The notes under the pieces are model-generated. The model was not told the origin of the DNA. It did not search any database and saw only the letters and a list, made by a program, of their open reading frames with translations. A stretch of DNA of 64,000 bases from Echiichthys vipera (taxonomy: Eukaryota > Chordata > Actinopteri > Perciformes > Trachinidae). The DNA is taken from assembly GCA_963691815.1 (NCBI GenBank), contig OY829657.1:3347533-3411532 (forward strand), in the 5' to 3' direction. This document shows, piece after piece, positions 48,010 to 59,253 of the stretch; position 1 is the first letter of the stretch; each line of letters starts with the position of its first letter. Made by a program: the position numbers and the translations under genes.

Positions 48010-50413
48010 GGGTTAAGGTTTGAGATTAGGGTTAGGGTTAGGGTTTAGGATTAGGGTTAGGGTTAGGGTTAGGGTTTAGGATTAGGGTTAGGGTTAGGGT
48101 TGAGATTAGGGTTAGGGTTAGGGTTATGGTTGAGATTAGGGTTGGGGTTAGGGTTAGGGTTGGGGTTAGGGTTGGGGTTAGGGTTAGGGTTGAGATTAGG
48201 GTTAGGGTTAGGGTTGAGATTAGGGTTGGGGTTAGGGTTGGGGTTAGGGTTAGGGTTAGGGTTGAGATTAGGGTTAGGGTTAGGGTTGAGATTAGGGTTA
48301 GGGTTAGAGTTGAGATTAGGGTTAGGGTTGGGGTAAGGGTTAGGGTTATGGTTGAGATTAGGGTTAGGGTTAGGGTTGAGATTAGGGTTAGGGTTTGGGG
48401 TTAGGGTTAGGGTTGGGGTTAGGGTTAGGGTTAGGGTTGAGATTAGGGTTAGGGTTGGGGTTAGGGTTAGGGTTGAGATTAGGGTTAGGGTTGGGGTTAG
48501 GGTTAGGGTTAGGGTTAGGGTTAGGGTTGAGATTAGGGTTAGGGTTAGGGTTGAGATTAGGGTTAGGGTTAGGGTTGGGGTTAGGGTTAGGGTTAGGGTT
48601 GGGGTTTAGGGTTAGGGTTAGGGTTGGGGTTAGGGTTAGGGTTGGGGTTGAGATTAGGGTTAGTGTTGGGGTTGAGATTAGGGTTAGGGTTAGGGTTGAG
48701 ATTAGGGTTAGGGTTAGGGTTTGGGTTGGGGTTAGGGTTAGGGTTGGGGTTAGGGTTAGGGTTAGTGTTGGGGTTAGGGTTAGGGTTAGGGTTGAGATTA
48801 GGGTTAGGGTTAGGGTTAGGGTTGAGATTAGGGTTAGGGTTAGGGTTGGGGTTGGGGTTAGGGTTAGGGTTTGGGTTGGGGTTAGGGTTAGGGTAGGGGT
48901 TGAGATTAGGGTTAGGGTTAGGGTTGGGGTTAGGGTTAGGGTTAGGGTTGGGGTTAGGGTTAGGGTTAGGGTTGAGATTAGGGTTAGGGTTAGGGTTGGG
49001 GTTGAGATTAGGGTTAGGGTTAGGGTTAGGGTTAGGGTTGAGATTAGGGTTAGGGTTAGGGTTGAGATTAGGGTTAGGGTTAGGGTTAGGGTAGGGGTTG
49101 AGATTAGGGTTAGGGTTAGGGTTGGGGTTAGGGTTAGGGTTAGGGTTGGGGTTAGGGTTAGGGTTAGGGTTGAGATTAGGGTTAGGGTTAGGGTTAGGGT
49201 TGAGATTAGGGTTAGGGTTAGGGTTAGGGTTGAGATTAGGGTTAGGGTTAGGGTTGAGATTAGGGTTAGGGTTAGGGTCGTGGTTAGGGTTAGGGTTAGG
49301 GTTAGGGTTAGGGTTGAGATTAGGGTTAGGGTTAGGGTTGAGATTAGGGTTAGGGTTAGGGTTGGGGTTAGGGTTAGGGTTAGGGTTGAGATTAGGGTTA
49401 GGGTTGGGGTTGAGATTAGGGTTAGGGTTAGGGTTGGGGTTAGGGTTAGGGTTGGGGTTAGGGTTAGGGTTAGGGTTAGGGTTGGGGTTAGGGTTAGGGT
49501 TGAGATTAGGGTTAGGGTTAGGGTTAGGGTTAGGGTTGGGGTTGAGATTAGGGTTAGGGTTAGGGTTGGGGTTAGGGTTAGGGTCTAGATTAGGGTTAGG
49601 GTTAGGGTTAGGGTTGGGGTTAGGGTTAGGGTTGGGGTTAGGGTTGAGATTAGGGTTAGGGTTAGGGTTAGGGTTGGGGTTAGGGTTAGGGTTGAGATTA
49701 GGGTTAGGGTTAGGGTTGAGATTAGGGTTAGGGTTAGGGTTAGGGTTAGGGTTGGGGTTGAGATTAGGGTTAGGGTTAGGGTTAGGGTTGGGGTTAGGGT
49801 TAGGGTCTAGATTAGGGTTAGGGTTAGGGTTAGGGTTGGGGTTAGGGTTAGGGTTGGGGTTAGGGTTGAGATTAGGGTTAGGGTTAGGGTTGGGGTTAGG
49901 GTTAGGGTTGGGGTTAGGGTTGAGATTAAGGTTAGGGTTAGGGTTGAGATTACGGTTGGGGTTAGGGTTAGGGTTAGGGTTGGGGTTAGGGTTAGGGTTA
50001 GGGTTGAGATTAGGGTTAGGGTTAGGGTTGAGAGTAGGGTTAGGGTTAAGGTTGGGGTTAGGGTTAGGGTTGAGATTAGGGTTAGGGTTAGGGTTGAGAT
50101 TAGGGTTAGGGTTGGGGTTAGGGTAAGGGTTAGGGTTAGAGTTGAGATTAGGGTTAGGGTTAGGGTTGAGATTAGGGTTAGGGTTAGGGTTGAGATTAGG
50201 GTTAGGGTTAGGGTTAGGGTTAGGGTTGGGGTTAGGGTTAGGGTTGAGATTAGGGTTAGGGTTAGGGTTAGGGTTGGGGTTAGGGTTAGGGTTGAGATTA
50301 GGGTTAGGGTTAGGGTTAGGGTTGAGATTAGGGTTAGGGTTATGGTTGAGATTAGGGTTAGGGTTATGGTTGAGATTAGGGTTAGGGTTATGGTTGAGAT
50401 TAGGGTTAGGGTT
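48010..50413 (+). repeat. T array 1: TTAGGG-variant telomere-like array
   Basis: About 400 hexamers: TTAGGG mixed with TTGGGG, TTGAGA (always followed by TTAGGG), TTATGG, TTAAGG and TTAGAG. Largest array in the window. All G-rich on the + strand. Confidence 0.95.
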
Positions 50414-51654
50414 CATGTTTTTGTGATGTTTTCATCCATTTTAAGTCGTTTTTTCATGTTTTTGTGATGTTTTCATCCATTTTAAGTCGTTTTTTCATGT
50501 TTTTGTGATGTTTTCATCTGTTTTAGTCGTTTTTTCATGTTTTTGTGATGTTTTCATCCATTTTAAGTCGTTTTTTCATGTTTTTGTGGTGTTTTCATCT
50601 GTTTTAAGTCATTTTTTCAAGTTTTTGTGGTGTTTTCATCCGTTTTAAGTCGTTTTTCTACGTTTTTGTGGTGTTTTCATCTGTTTTAAGTCGTTTTTCT
50701 ACGTTTTTGTGGTGTTTTCATCCGTTTTAAGTCGTTTTTCCACGTTTTTGTGTTTTTCATCTGTTTTTAGTCGTTTTTTAAACTTTTTGTGGTGTTTTGC
50801 GTCTGTTTTAAGTCGTTTTTTCATGTTTTTGTGGTGTTTTCATCTGTTTTAAGTCGTTTTTCTACGTTTTTGTGGTGTTTTCATCTGTTTTAAGTCGTTT
50901 TTTCATGTTTTTGTGGTGTTTTCATCCGTTTTAAGTCATTTTTTCATGTTTTTGTGGTGTTTTCATCCGTTTTAAGTAATTTTTTCATGTTTTTGTGGTG
51001 TTTTCATCCGTTTTAATCGTTTTTCCACGTTTTTGTGATGTTTTCATCCGTTTTAAGTCGTTTTTTCATGTTTTTGTGGTGTTTTCATCCGTTTTAAGTC
51101 GTTTTTTCATGTTTTTGTGATGTTTTCATCCATTTTAAGTCATTTTTTCACGTTTTTGTGATGTTTTCATCCGTTTTAAGTCGTTCTTTCATGTTTTTGT
51201 GGTGTTTTCATCCATTTTAAGTCGTTTTTTCATGTTTTTGTGATGTTTTCATCTGTTTTAGTCGTTTTTTTACGTTTTTGTGATGTTTTCATCTGTTTTT
51301 AATCGTTTTTCCACGTTTTTGTGATGTTTTCATCTGTTTTTTACGTTTTTGTGGTGTTTTCATCTGTTTTAAGTAGTTTTTCCACGTTTTTGTGACTTTT
51401 TCATCCGTTTAAAGTCGTTTTTTCATGTTTTTGTGATGTTTTCATCCGTTTTAGTCGTTTTTTCACGTTTTTGTGGTGTTTTCATCCGTTTTAAGTCATT
51501 TTTTCATGTTTTTGTGGTGTTTTCAACCGTTTTAAGTCGTTTTTTCACGTTTTTGTGATGTTTTCATCTGTTTTAGTCGTTTTTTTACGTTTTTGTGATG
51601 TTTTCATCTGTTTTTAATCGTTTTTCCACGTTTTTGTGATGTTTTCATCTGTTT
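50414..51654 (+). repeat. S array 1: 41-bp satellite
   Basis: About 30 tandem copies of an AT-rich 41-bp unit containing catgtttttgtgatgttttc and atccgttttaagtcgttttt. Several monomers are one or two bases short. Confidence 0.93.
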
Positions 51655-51880
51655 CCCCCCCCCCTATTTCGTGGGTGCCGAGTTCACTCGTGCTGGTTTC
51701 GTTGCGATCGGACATCAGGAACCCTTCGATATAAAACAATTGTGTGCCTATTTTTTTTCCCTTAGGTGCTCATTTGTTGAGACTTCGCCTACCCCCCTAA
51801 TTATGGCCACGCGCTTTCCATCGGTACCAAAATGGAGTCTCTACGACGTTCCTATCAAAAGTTATGGCCTATTTAAAATA
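51655..51880 (+). repeat. U cassette 2, 5'-truncated
   Basis: Starts abruptly at a C run joined to the S array; about 28 bases of the usual U start are missing. Confidence 0.92.
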
Positions 51881-52795
51881 GGGTTAAGGGTTGAGATTAG
51901 GGTTTAGGATTAGGGTTTAGGATTAGGGTTAGGGTTTAGGATTAGGGTTAGGGTTGGGGTTAGGGTTAGAGTTAGGGTTAGGGTTAGGGTTAGGGTTAGG
52001 GTTGAGAGTAGGGTTAGGGTTAAGGTTGGGGTTAGGGTTAGGGTTGAGATTAGGGTTAGGGTTAGGGTTGAGATTAGGGTTAGGGTTGGGGTTAGGGTTG
52101 AGATTAAGGTTAGGGTTAGGGTTGAGATTAGGGTTGGGGTTAGGGTTAGGGTTAGGGTTGGGGTTAGGGTTAGGGTTGGGGTTGGGGTTAGGGTTAGGGT
52201 TAGGGTTAGGGTTGAGATTAGGGTTAGGGTTAGGGTTGGGGTTAGGGTTAGGGTTGAGAGTAGGGTTAGGGTTAAGGTTGGGGTTAGGGTTAGGGTTGAG
52301 ATTAGGGTTAGGGTTAGGGTTGAGATTAGGGTTAGGGTTGGGGTTAGGGTAAGGGTTAGGGTTAGAGTTGAGATTAGGGTTAGGGTTAGGGTTGAGATTA
52401 GGGTTAGGGTTAGGGTTGGGGTTAGGGTTAGGGTTGAGATTAGGGTTAGGGTTAGGGTTAGGGTTGGGGTTAGGGTTAGGGTTGAGATTAGGGTTAGGGT
52501 TAGGGTTAGGGTTGGGGTTAGGTTTAGGGTTAGGGTTAGGGTTGGGGTTAGGGTTAGGGTTGAGATTAGGGTTAGGGTTAGGGTTAGGGTTGAGATTAGG
52601 GTTAGGGTTAGGGTTGGGGTTAGGGTTAGAGTTGAGATTAGGGTTAGGGTTAGGGTTGAGATTAGGGTTAGGGTTAGGGTTGAGATTAGGGTTAGGGTTG
52701 GGGTTAGGGTAAGGGTTAGGGTTAGGGTTGAGATTAGGGTTAGGGTTATGGTTGAGATTAGGGTTAGGGTTATGGTTGAGATTAGGGTTAGGGTT
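51881..52795 (+). repeat. T array 2
   Basis: Telomere-variant array; includes TTTAGGA heptamers near the cassette and two copies of a tgagagtagggttaggg block about 250 bp apart. Confidence 0.95.
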
Positions 52796-53410
52796 CACGT
52801 TTTTGTGGTGTTTTCATCCATTTTAAGTCGTTTTTTCATGTTTTTGTGGTGTTTTCATCCATTTTAAGTCGTTTTTTCATGTTTTTGTGATGTTTTCATC
52901 TGTTTTTAGTCGTTTTTTTTACGTTTTTTGTGTTTTTCATCTGTTTTTAGTCGTTTTTTAAACTTTTTGTGGTGTTTTGCGTCTGTTTTTAGTCGTTAGG
53001 GGTTAGGTTTCATGTTTTTGTGGTGTTTTCATCTTTTTTTAATCGTTTTTCCACGTTTTTGTGATGTTTTCATCTGTTTCATTTGTTTTTTTACGTTTTT
53101 GTGGTGTTTTCATCCGTTTTAAGTCGTTTTTTCATGTTTTTGTGATGTTTTCATCCGTTTTAGTTGTTTATTTTACGTTTTTGTGGTGTTTTCATCCGTT
53201 TTAAGTCATTTTTTCATGTTTTTGTGGTGTTTTCATCCGTTTTAAGTCGTTTTTTCACGTTTTTGTGATGTTTTCATCTGTTTTAGTCGTTTTTTTACAT
53301 TTTTGTGGTGTTTTCATCTGTTTTTAATCGTTTTTCCACGTTTTTGTGATGTTTTCATCTGTTTTTAGTCGTTTTTTTACGTTTTTTGTGTTTTGCGTCT
53401 GTTTTTAGTC
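52796..53410 (+). repeat. S array 2
   Basis: 41-bp satellite with an embedded gttaggggttaggtttcatg patch near 52995. Confidence 0.92.
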
Positions 53411-53476
53411 GTTAGGGGTTAGGGTTAGGGTTTAGGATTAGGGTTAGGGTTTAGGATTAGGGTTTAGGGGTTAGGG

Positions 53477-53727
53477 TTATTTTAGAGACTTGAAACTTTG
53501 GCTACCCCCCCTATTTCGTGGGTGCCGAGTTCACTCGTGCTGGTTTCGTTGCGATCGGACATCGGGAACCCTTTGATATAAAACAATTGTGTGCCTATTT
53601 TTTTTTCCTTAGGTGCTCATTCGTTGAGACTTTGCCTACCCCCCTAATTATGGCCACGCGCTTTCCATCGGTACCAAAATGGAGTCTCTACGACGTTCCT
53701 ATCAAAAGTTATGGCCTATTTAAAATA
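53477..53727 (+). repeat. U cassette 3
   Basis: Full-length cassette preceded by a short TTAGGG-variant spacer (53411-53476). Confidence 0.92.
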
Positions 53728-54605
53728 GGGTTAAGGTTTGAGATTAGGGTTAGGGTTAGGGTTAGGGTTTAGGATTAGGGTTAGGGTTAGGGTTAGGGTT
53801 AAGGTTTGAGATTAGGGTTAGGGTTAGGGTTAGGGTTAGGGTTGAGATTAGGGTTAGGGTTAGGGTTGAGATTAGGGTTAGGGTTGGGGTTAGGGTTAGG
53901 GTTAGGGTTGGGGTTAGGGTTGGGGTTGGGGTTGGGGTTAGGGTTAGGGTTAGGGTTGGGGTTGAGATTAGGGTTAGGGTTAGGGTTAGGGTTAGGGTTG
54001 GGGTTAGGGTTAGGGTTAGGGTTGGGGTTGGGGTTGGGGTTAGGGTTAGGGTTGAGATTAGGGTTAGGGTTAGGGTTGGGGTTAGGGTTAGGGTTAGGGT
54101 TGGGGTTAGGGTTAGGGTTAGGGTTAGGGTTAGGGTTGAGATTAGGGTTAGGGTTAGGGTTAGGGTTAGGGTTGAGATTAGGGTTAGGGTTAGGGTTGAG
54201 ATTAGGGTTAGGGTTAGGGTTGGGGTTAGGGTTAGGGTTAGGGTTAGGGTTAGGGTTGGGGTTAGGGTTAGGGTTAGGGTTGAGATTAGGGTTAGGGTTA
54301 GGGTTGGGGTTAGGGTTAGGGTTAGGGTTGAGATTAGGGTTAGGGTTAGGGTTGGGGTTAGGGTTAGGGTTGGGGTTAGGGTTAGGGTTAGGGTTGAGAT
54401 TAGGGTTAGGGTTGGGGTTAGGGTTAGGGTTAGGGTTGGGGTTAGGGTTAGGGTTGGGGTTAGGGTTAGGGTTAGGGTTAGGGTTAGGGTTAGGGTTAGG
54501 GTTGGGGTTGAGATTAGGGTTAGGGTTAGGGTTAGGGTTAGGGTTAGGGTTGGGGTTAGGGTTAGGGTTAGGGTTGGGGTTGAGATTAGGGTTAGGGTTA
54601 GGGTT
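53728..54605 (+). repeat. T array 3
   Basis: Telomere-variant array ending with the usual gggttcatg junction. Confidence 0.95.
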
Positions 54606-56296
54606 CATGTTTTTGTGATGTTTTCATCCGTTTTAAGTCGTTCTTTCATGTTTTTCTGATGTTTTCATCCGTTTTAAGTCATTTTTTCATGTTTTTGTGG
54701 TGTTTTCATCTGTTTTAGTCGTTTTTTCATGTTTTTGTGGTGTTTTAATCGGTTTTAAGTCGTTTTTTCATGTTTTTGTGATGTTTTCATCCGTTTTAAG
54801 TCGTTTTTTCACGTTTTTGTGGTGTTTTCATCCGTTTTAAGTCGTTTTTTCACGTTTTTGTGGTGTTTTCATCCGTTTTAAGTCGTTTTTTCACGTTTTT
54901 GTGGTGTTTTCATCCGTTTTAAGTCGTTTTTTCATGTTTTTCTGATGTTTTCATCTGTTTTAGTCTTTTTTTCATGTTTTTGTGGTGTTTTCATCCATTT
55001 TAAGTCGTTTTTTCATGTTTTTGTGATGTTTTCATCCATTTTAAGTCGTTTTTTCATGTTTTTGTGATGTTTTCATCTGTTTTAGTCGTTTTTTCATGTT
55101 TTTGTGATGTTTTCATCCATTTTAAGTCGTTTTTTCATGTTTTTGTGGTGTTTTCATCTGTTTTAAGTCATTTTTTCAAGTTTTTGTGGTGTTTTCATCC
55201 GTTTTAAGTCGTTTTTCTACGTTTTTGTGGTGTTTTCATCTGTTTTAAGTCGTTTTTCTACGTTTTTGTGGTGTTTTCATCTGTTTTAAGTCGTTTTTTC
55301 ATGTTTTTGTGGTGTTTTCATCCGTTTTAAGTCGTTTTTCCACGTTTTTGTGTTTTTCATCTGTTTTTAGTCGTTTTTTAAACTTTTTGTGGTGTTTTGC
55401 GTCTGTTTTAAGTCGTTTTTTCATGTTTTTGTGGTGTTTTCATCTGTTTTAAGTCGTTTTTCTACGTTTTTGTGGTGTTTTCATCTGTTTTAAGTCGTTT
55501 TTTCATGTTTTTGTGGTGTTTTCATCCGTTTTAAGTCATTTTTTCATGTTTTTGTGGTGTTTTCATCCGTTTTAAGTAATTTTTTCATGTTTTTGTGGTG
55601 TTTTCATCCGTTTTAATCGTTTTTCCACGTTTTTGTGATGTTTTCATCCGTTTTAAGTCGTTTTTTCATGTTTTTGTGGTGTTTTCATCCGTTTTAAGTC
55701 GTTTTTTCATGTTTTTGTGATGTTTTCATCCATTTTAAGTCATTTTTTCACGTTTTTGTGATGTTTTCATCCGTTTTAAGTCGTTCTTTCATGTTTTTGT
55801 GGTGTTTTCATCCATTTTAAGTCGTTTTTTCATGTTTTTGTGATGTTTTCATCTGTTTTAGTCGTTTTTTTACGTTTTTGTGATGTTTTCATCTGTTTTT
55901 AATCGTTTTTCCACGTTTTTGTGATGTTTTCATCTGTTTTTTACGTTTTTGTGGTGTTTTCATCTGTTTTAAGTAGTTTTTCCACGTTTTTGTGGTGTTT
56001 TCATCTGTTTTAAGTCGTTTTTCCACGTTTTTGTGACTTTTTCATCCGTTTAAAGTCGTTTTTTCATGTTTTTGTGATGTTTTCATCCGTTTTAGTCGTT
56101 TTTTCACGTTTTTGTGGTGTTTTCATCCGTTTTAAGTCATTTTTTCATGTTTTTGTGGTGTTTTCAACCGTTTTAAGTCGTTTTTTCACGTTTTTGTGAT
56201 GTTTTCATCTGTTTTAGTCGTTTTTTTTACGTTTTTGTGATGTTTTCATCTGTTTTTAATCGTTTTTCCACGTTTTTGTGATGTTTTCATCTGTTT
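54606..56296 (+). repeat. S array 3
   Basis: About 41 monomers. Its right 1.3 kb matches S array 1; the two differ by whole 41-bp monomers. Confidence 0.93.
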
Positions 56297-56522
56297 CCCC
56301 CCCCCCTATTTCGTGGGTGCCGAGTTCACTCGTGCTGGTTTCGTTGCGATCGGACATCAGGAACCCTTCGATATAAAACAATTGTGTGCCTATTTTTTTT
56401 CCCTTAGGTGCTCATTTGTTGAGACTTCGCCTACCCCCCTAATTATGGCCACGCGCTTTCCATCGGTACCAAAATGGAGTCTCTACGACGTTCCTATCAA
56501 AAGTTATGGCCTATTTAAAATA
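56297..56522 (+). repeat. U cassette 4, 5'-truncated
   Basis: Same C-run truncation as cassette 2, 4642 bp away. Confidence 0.92.
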
Positions 56523-57437
56523 GGGTTAAGGGTTGAGATTAGGGTTTAGGATTAGGGTTTAGGATTAGGGTTAGGGTTTAGGATTAGGGTTAGGGTTGGG
56601 GTTAGGGTTAGAGTTAGGGTTAGGGTTAGGGTTAGGGTTAGGGTTGAGAGTAGGGTTAGGGTTAAGGTTGGGGTTAGGGTTAGGGTTGAGATTAGGGTTA
56701 GGGTTAGGGTTGAGATTAGGGTTAGGGTTGGGGTTAGGGTTGAGATTAAGGTTAGGGTTAGGGTTGAGATTAGGGTTGGGGTTAGGGTTAGGGTTAGGGT
56801 TGGGGTTAGGGTTAGGGTTGGGGTTGGGGTTAGGGTTAGGGTTAGGGTTAGGGTTGAGATTAGGGTTAGGGTTAGGGTTGGGGTTAGGGTTAGGGTTGAG
56901 AGTAGGGTTAGGGTTAAGGTTGGGGTTAGGGTTAGGGTTGAGATTAGGGTTAGGGTTAGGGTTGAGATTAGGGTTAGGGTTGGGGTTAGGGTAAGGGTTA
57001 GGGTTAGAGTTGAGATTAGGGTTAGGGTTAGGGTTGAGATTAGGGTTAGGGTTAGGGTTGGGGTTAGGGTTAGGGTTGAGATTAGGGTTAGGGTTAGGGT
57101 TAGGGTTGGGGTTAGGGTTAGGGTTGAGATTAGGGTTAGGGTTAGGGTTAGGGTTGGGGTTAGGTTTAGGGTTAGGGTTAGGGTTGGGGTTAGGGTTAGG
57201 GTTGAGATTAGGGTTAGGGTTAGGGTTAGGGTTGAGATTAGGGTTAGGGTTAGGGTTGGGGTTAGGGTTAGAGTTGAGATTAGGGTTAGGGTTAGGGTTG
57301 AGATTAGGGTTAGGGTTAGGGTTGAGATTAGGGTTAGGGTTGGGGTTAGGGTAAGGGTTAGGGTTAGGGTTGAGATTAGGGTTAGGGTTATGGTTGAGAT
57401 TAGGGTTAGGGTTATGGTTGAGATTAGGGTTAGGGTT
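56523..57437 (+). repeat. T array 4
   Basis: Same length as T array 2 and the same variant order throughout, at a 4642-bp offset. Confidence 0.95.
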
Positions 57438-58052
57438 CACGTTTTTGTGGTGTTTTCATCCATTTTAAGTCGTTTTTTCATGTTTTTGTGGTGTTTTCAT
57501 CCATTTTAAGTCGTTTTTTCATGTTTTTGTGATGTTTTCATCTGTTTTTAGTCGTTTTTTTTACGTTTTTTGTGTTTTTCATCTGTTTTTAGTCGTTTTT
57601 TAAACTTTTTGTGGTGTTTTGCGTCTGTTTTTAGTCGTTAGGGGTTAGGTTTCATGTTTTTGTGGTGTTTTCATCTTTTTTTAATCGTTCTTCCACGTTT
57701 TTGTGATGTTTTCATCTGTTTTATTTGTTTTTTTACGTTTTTGTGGTGTTTTCATCCGTTTTAAGTCGTTTTTTCATGTTTTTGTGATGTTTTCATCCGT
57801 TTTAGTTGTTTATTTTACGTTTTTGTGGTGTTTTCATCCGTTTTAAGTCATTTTTTCATGTTTTTGTGGTGTTTTCATCCGTTTTAAGTCGTTTTTTCAC
57901 GTTTTTGTGATGTTTTCATCTGTTTTAGTCGTTTTTTTACATTTTTGTGGTGTTTTCATCTGTTTTTAATCGTTTTTCCACGTTTTTGTGATGTTTTCAT
58001 CTGTTTTTAGTCGTTTTTTTACGTTTTTTGTGTTTTGCGTCTGTTTTTAGTC
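57438..58052 (+). repeat. S array 4
   Basis: Copy of S array 2 with very few substitutions (for example near 57690 and 57722). Confidence 0.92.
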
Positions 58053-58118
58053 GTTAGGGGTTAGGGTTAGGGTTTAGGATTAGGGTTAGGGTTTAGGATT
58101 AGGGTTTAGGGGTTAGGG

Positions 58119-58369
58119 TTATTTTAGAGACTTGAAACTTTGGCTACCCCCCCTATTTCGTGGGTGCCGAGTTCACTCGTGCTGGTTTCGTTGCGATCGG
58201 ACATCGGGAACCCTTTGATATAAAACAATTGTGTGCCTATTTTTTTTTCCTTAGGTGCTCATTCGTTGAGACTTTGCCTACCCCCCTAATTATGGCCACG
58301 CGCTTTCCATCGGTACCAAAATGGAGTCTCTACGACGTTCCTATCAAAAGTTATGGCCTATTTAAAATA
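58119..58369 (+). repeat. U cassette 5
   Basis: Copy of cassette 3 at the 4642-bp offset. Confidence 0.92.
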
Positions 58370-59253
58370 GGGTTAAGGTTTGAGATTAGGGTTAGGGTTA
58401 GGGTTAGGGTTTAGGATTAGGGTTAGGGTTAGGGTTAGGGTTAAGGTTTGAGATTAGGGTTAGGGTTAGGGTTAGGGTTAGGGTTGAGATTAGGGTTAGG
58501 GTTAGGGTTGAGATTAGGGTTAGGGTTGGGGTTAGGGTTAGGGTTAGGGTTGGGGTTAGGGTTGGGGTTGGGGTTGGGGTTAGGGTTAGGGTTAGGGTTG
58601 GGGTTGAGATTAGGGTTAGGGTTAGGGTTAGGGTTAGGGTTGAGATTAGGGTTAGGGTTAGGGTTGGGGTTAGGGTTAGGGTTAGGGTTGGGGTTGGGGT
58701 TGGGGTTAGGGTTAGGGTTGAGATTAGGGTTAGGGTTAGGGTTGGGGTTAGGGTTAGGGTTAGGGTTGGGGTTAGGGTTAGGGTTAGGGTTAGGGTTAGG
58801 GTTGAGATTAGGGTTAGGGTTAGGGTTAGGGTTAGGGTTGAGATTAGGGTTAGGGTTAGGGTTGAGATTAGGGTTAGGGTTAGGGTTGGGGTTAGGGTTA
58901 GGGTTAGGGTTAGGGTTAGGGTTGGGGTTAGGGTTAGGGTTAGGGTTGAGATTAGGGTTAGGGTTAGGGTTGGGGTTAGGGTTAGGGTTAGGGTTGAGAT
59001 TAGGGTTAGGGTTAGGGTTGGGGTTAGGGTTAGGGTTGGGGTTAGGGTTAGGGTTAGGGTTGAGATTAGGGTTAGGGTTGGGGTTAGGGTTAGGGTTAGG
59101 GTTGGGGTTAGGGTTAGGGTTGGGGTTAGGGTTAGGGTTAGGGTTAGGGTTAGGGTTAGGGTTGGGGTTGAGATTAGGGTTAGGGTTAGGGTTAGGGTTG
59201 GGGTTAGGGTTAGGGTTAGGGTTGGGGTTGAGATTAGGGTTAGGGTTAGGGTT
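58370..59253 (+). repeat. T array 5
   Basis: Resembles T array 3 but several hexamer groups differ (a TTGAGA block near 58640 replaces a TTGGGG group). The net length differs by one hexamer. Confidence 0.94.

Noticed and set aside
48010..50413. A true terminal telomere
   Set aside because: The array is full of variants and is followed by satellite and further cassettes.
48593..50416. 607-codon minus-strand Asn-Pro open frame, and similar frames in the other arrays
   Set aside because: (CCCTAA)n has no stop in this frame; the length only reflects the hexamer period.
50414..51654. Regularly spaced repeats resembling a CRISPR array
   Set aside because: The whole 41-bp unit repeats with no unique spacers, in a vertebrate genome; it is a satellite.
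53518..53772. 60-90-codon frame through the U cassette, seen in most copies
   Set aside because: Two copies have a one-base T-run shift and the frame's ends fall in repeats, so it looks like non-coding sequence.
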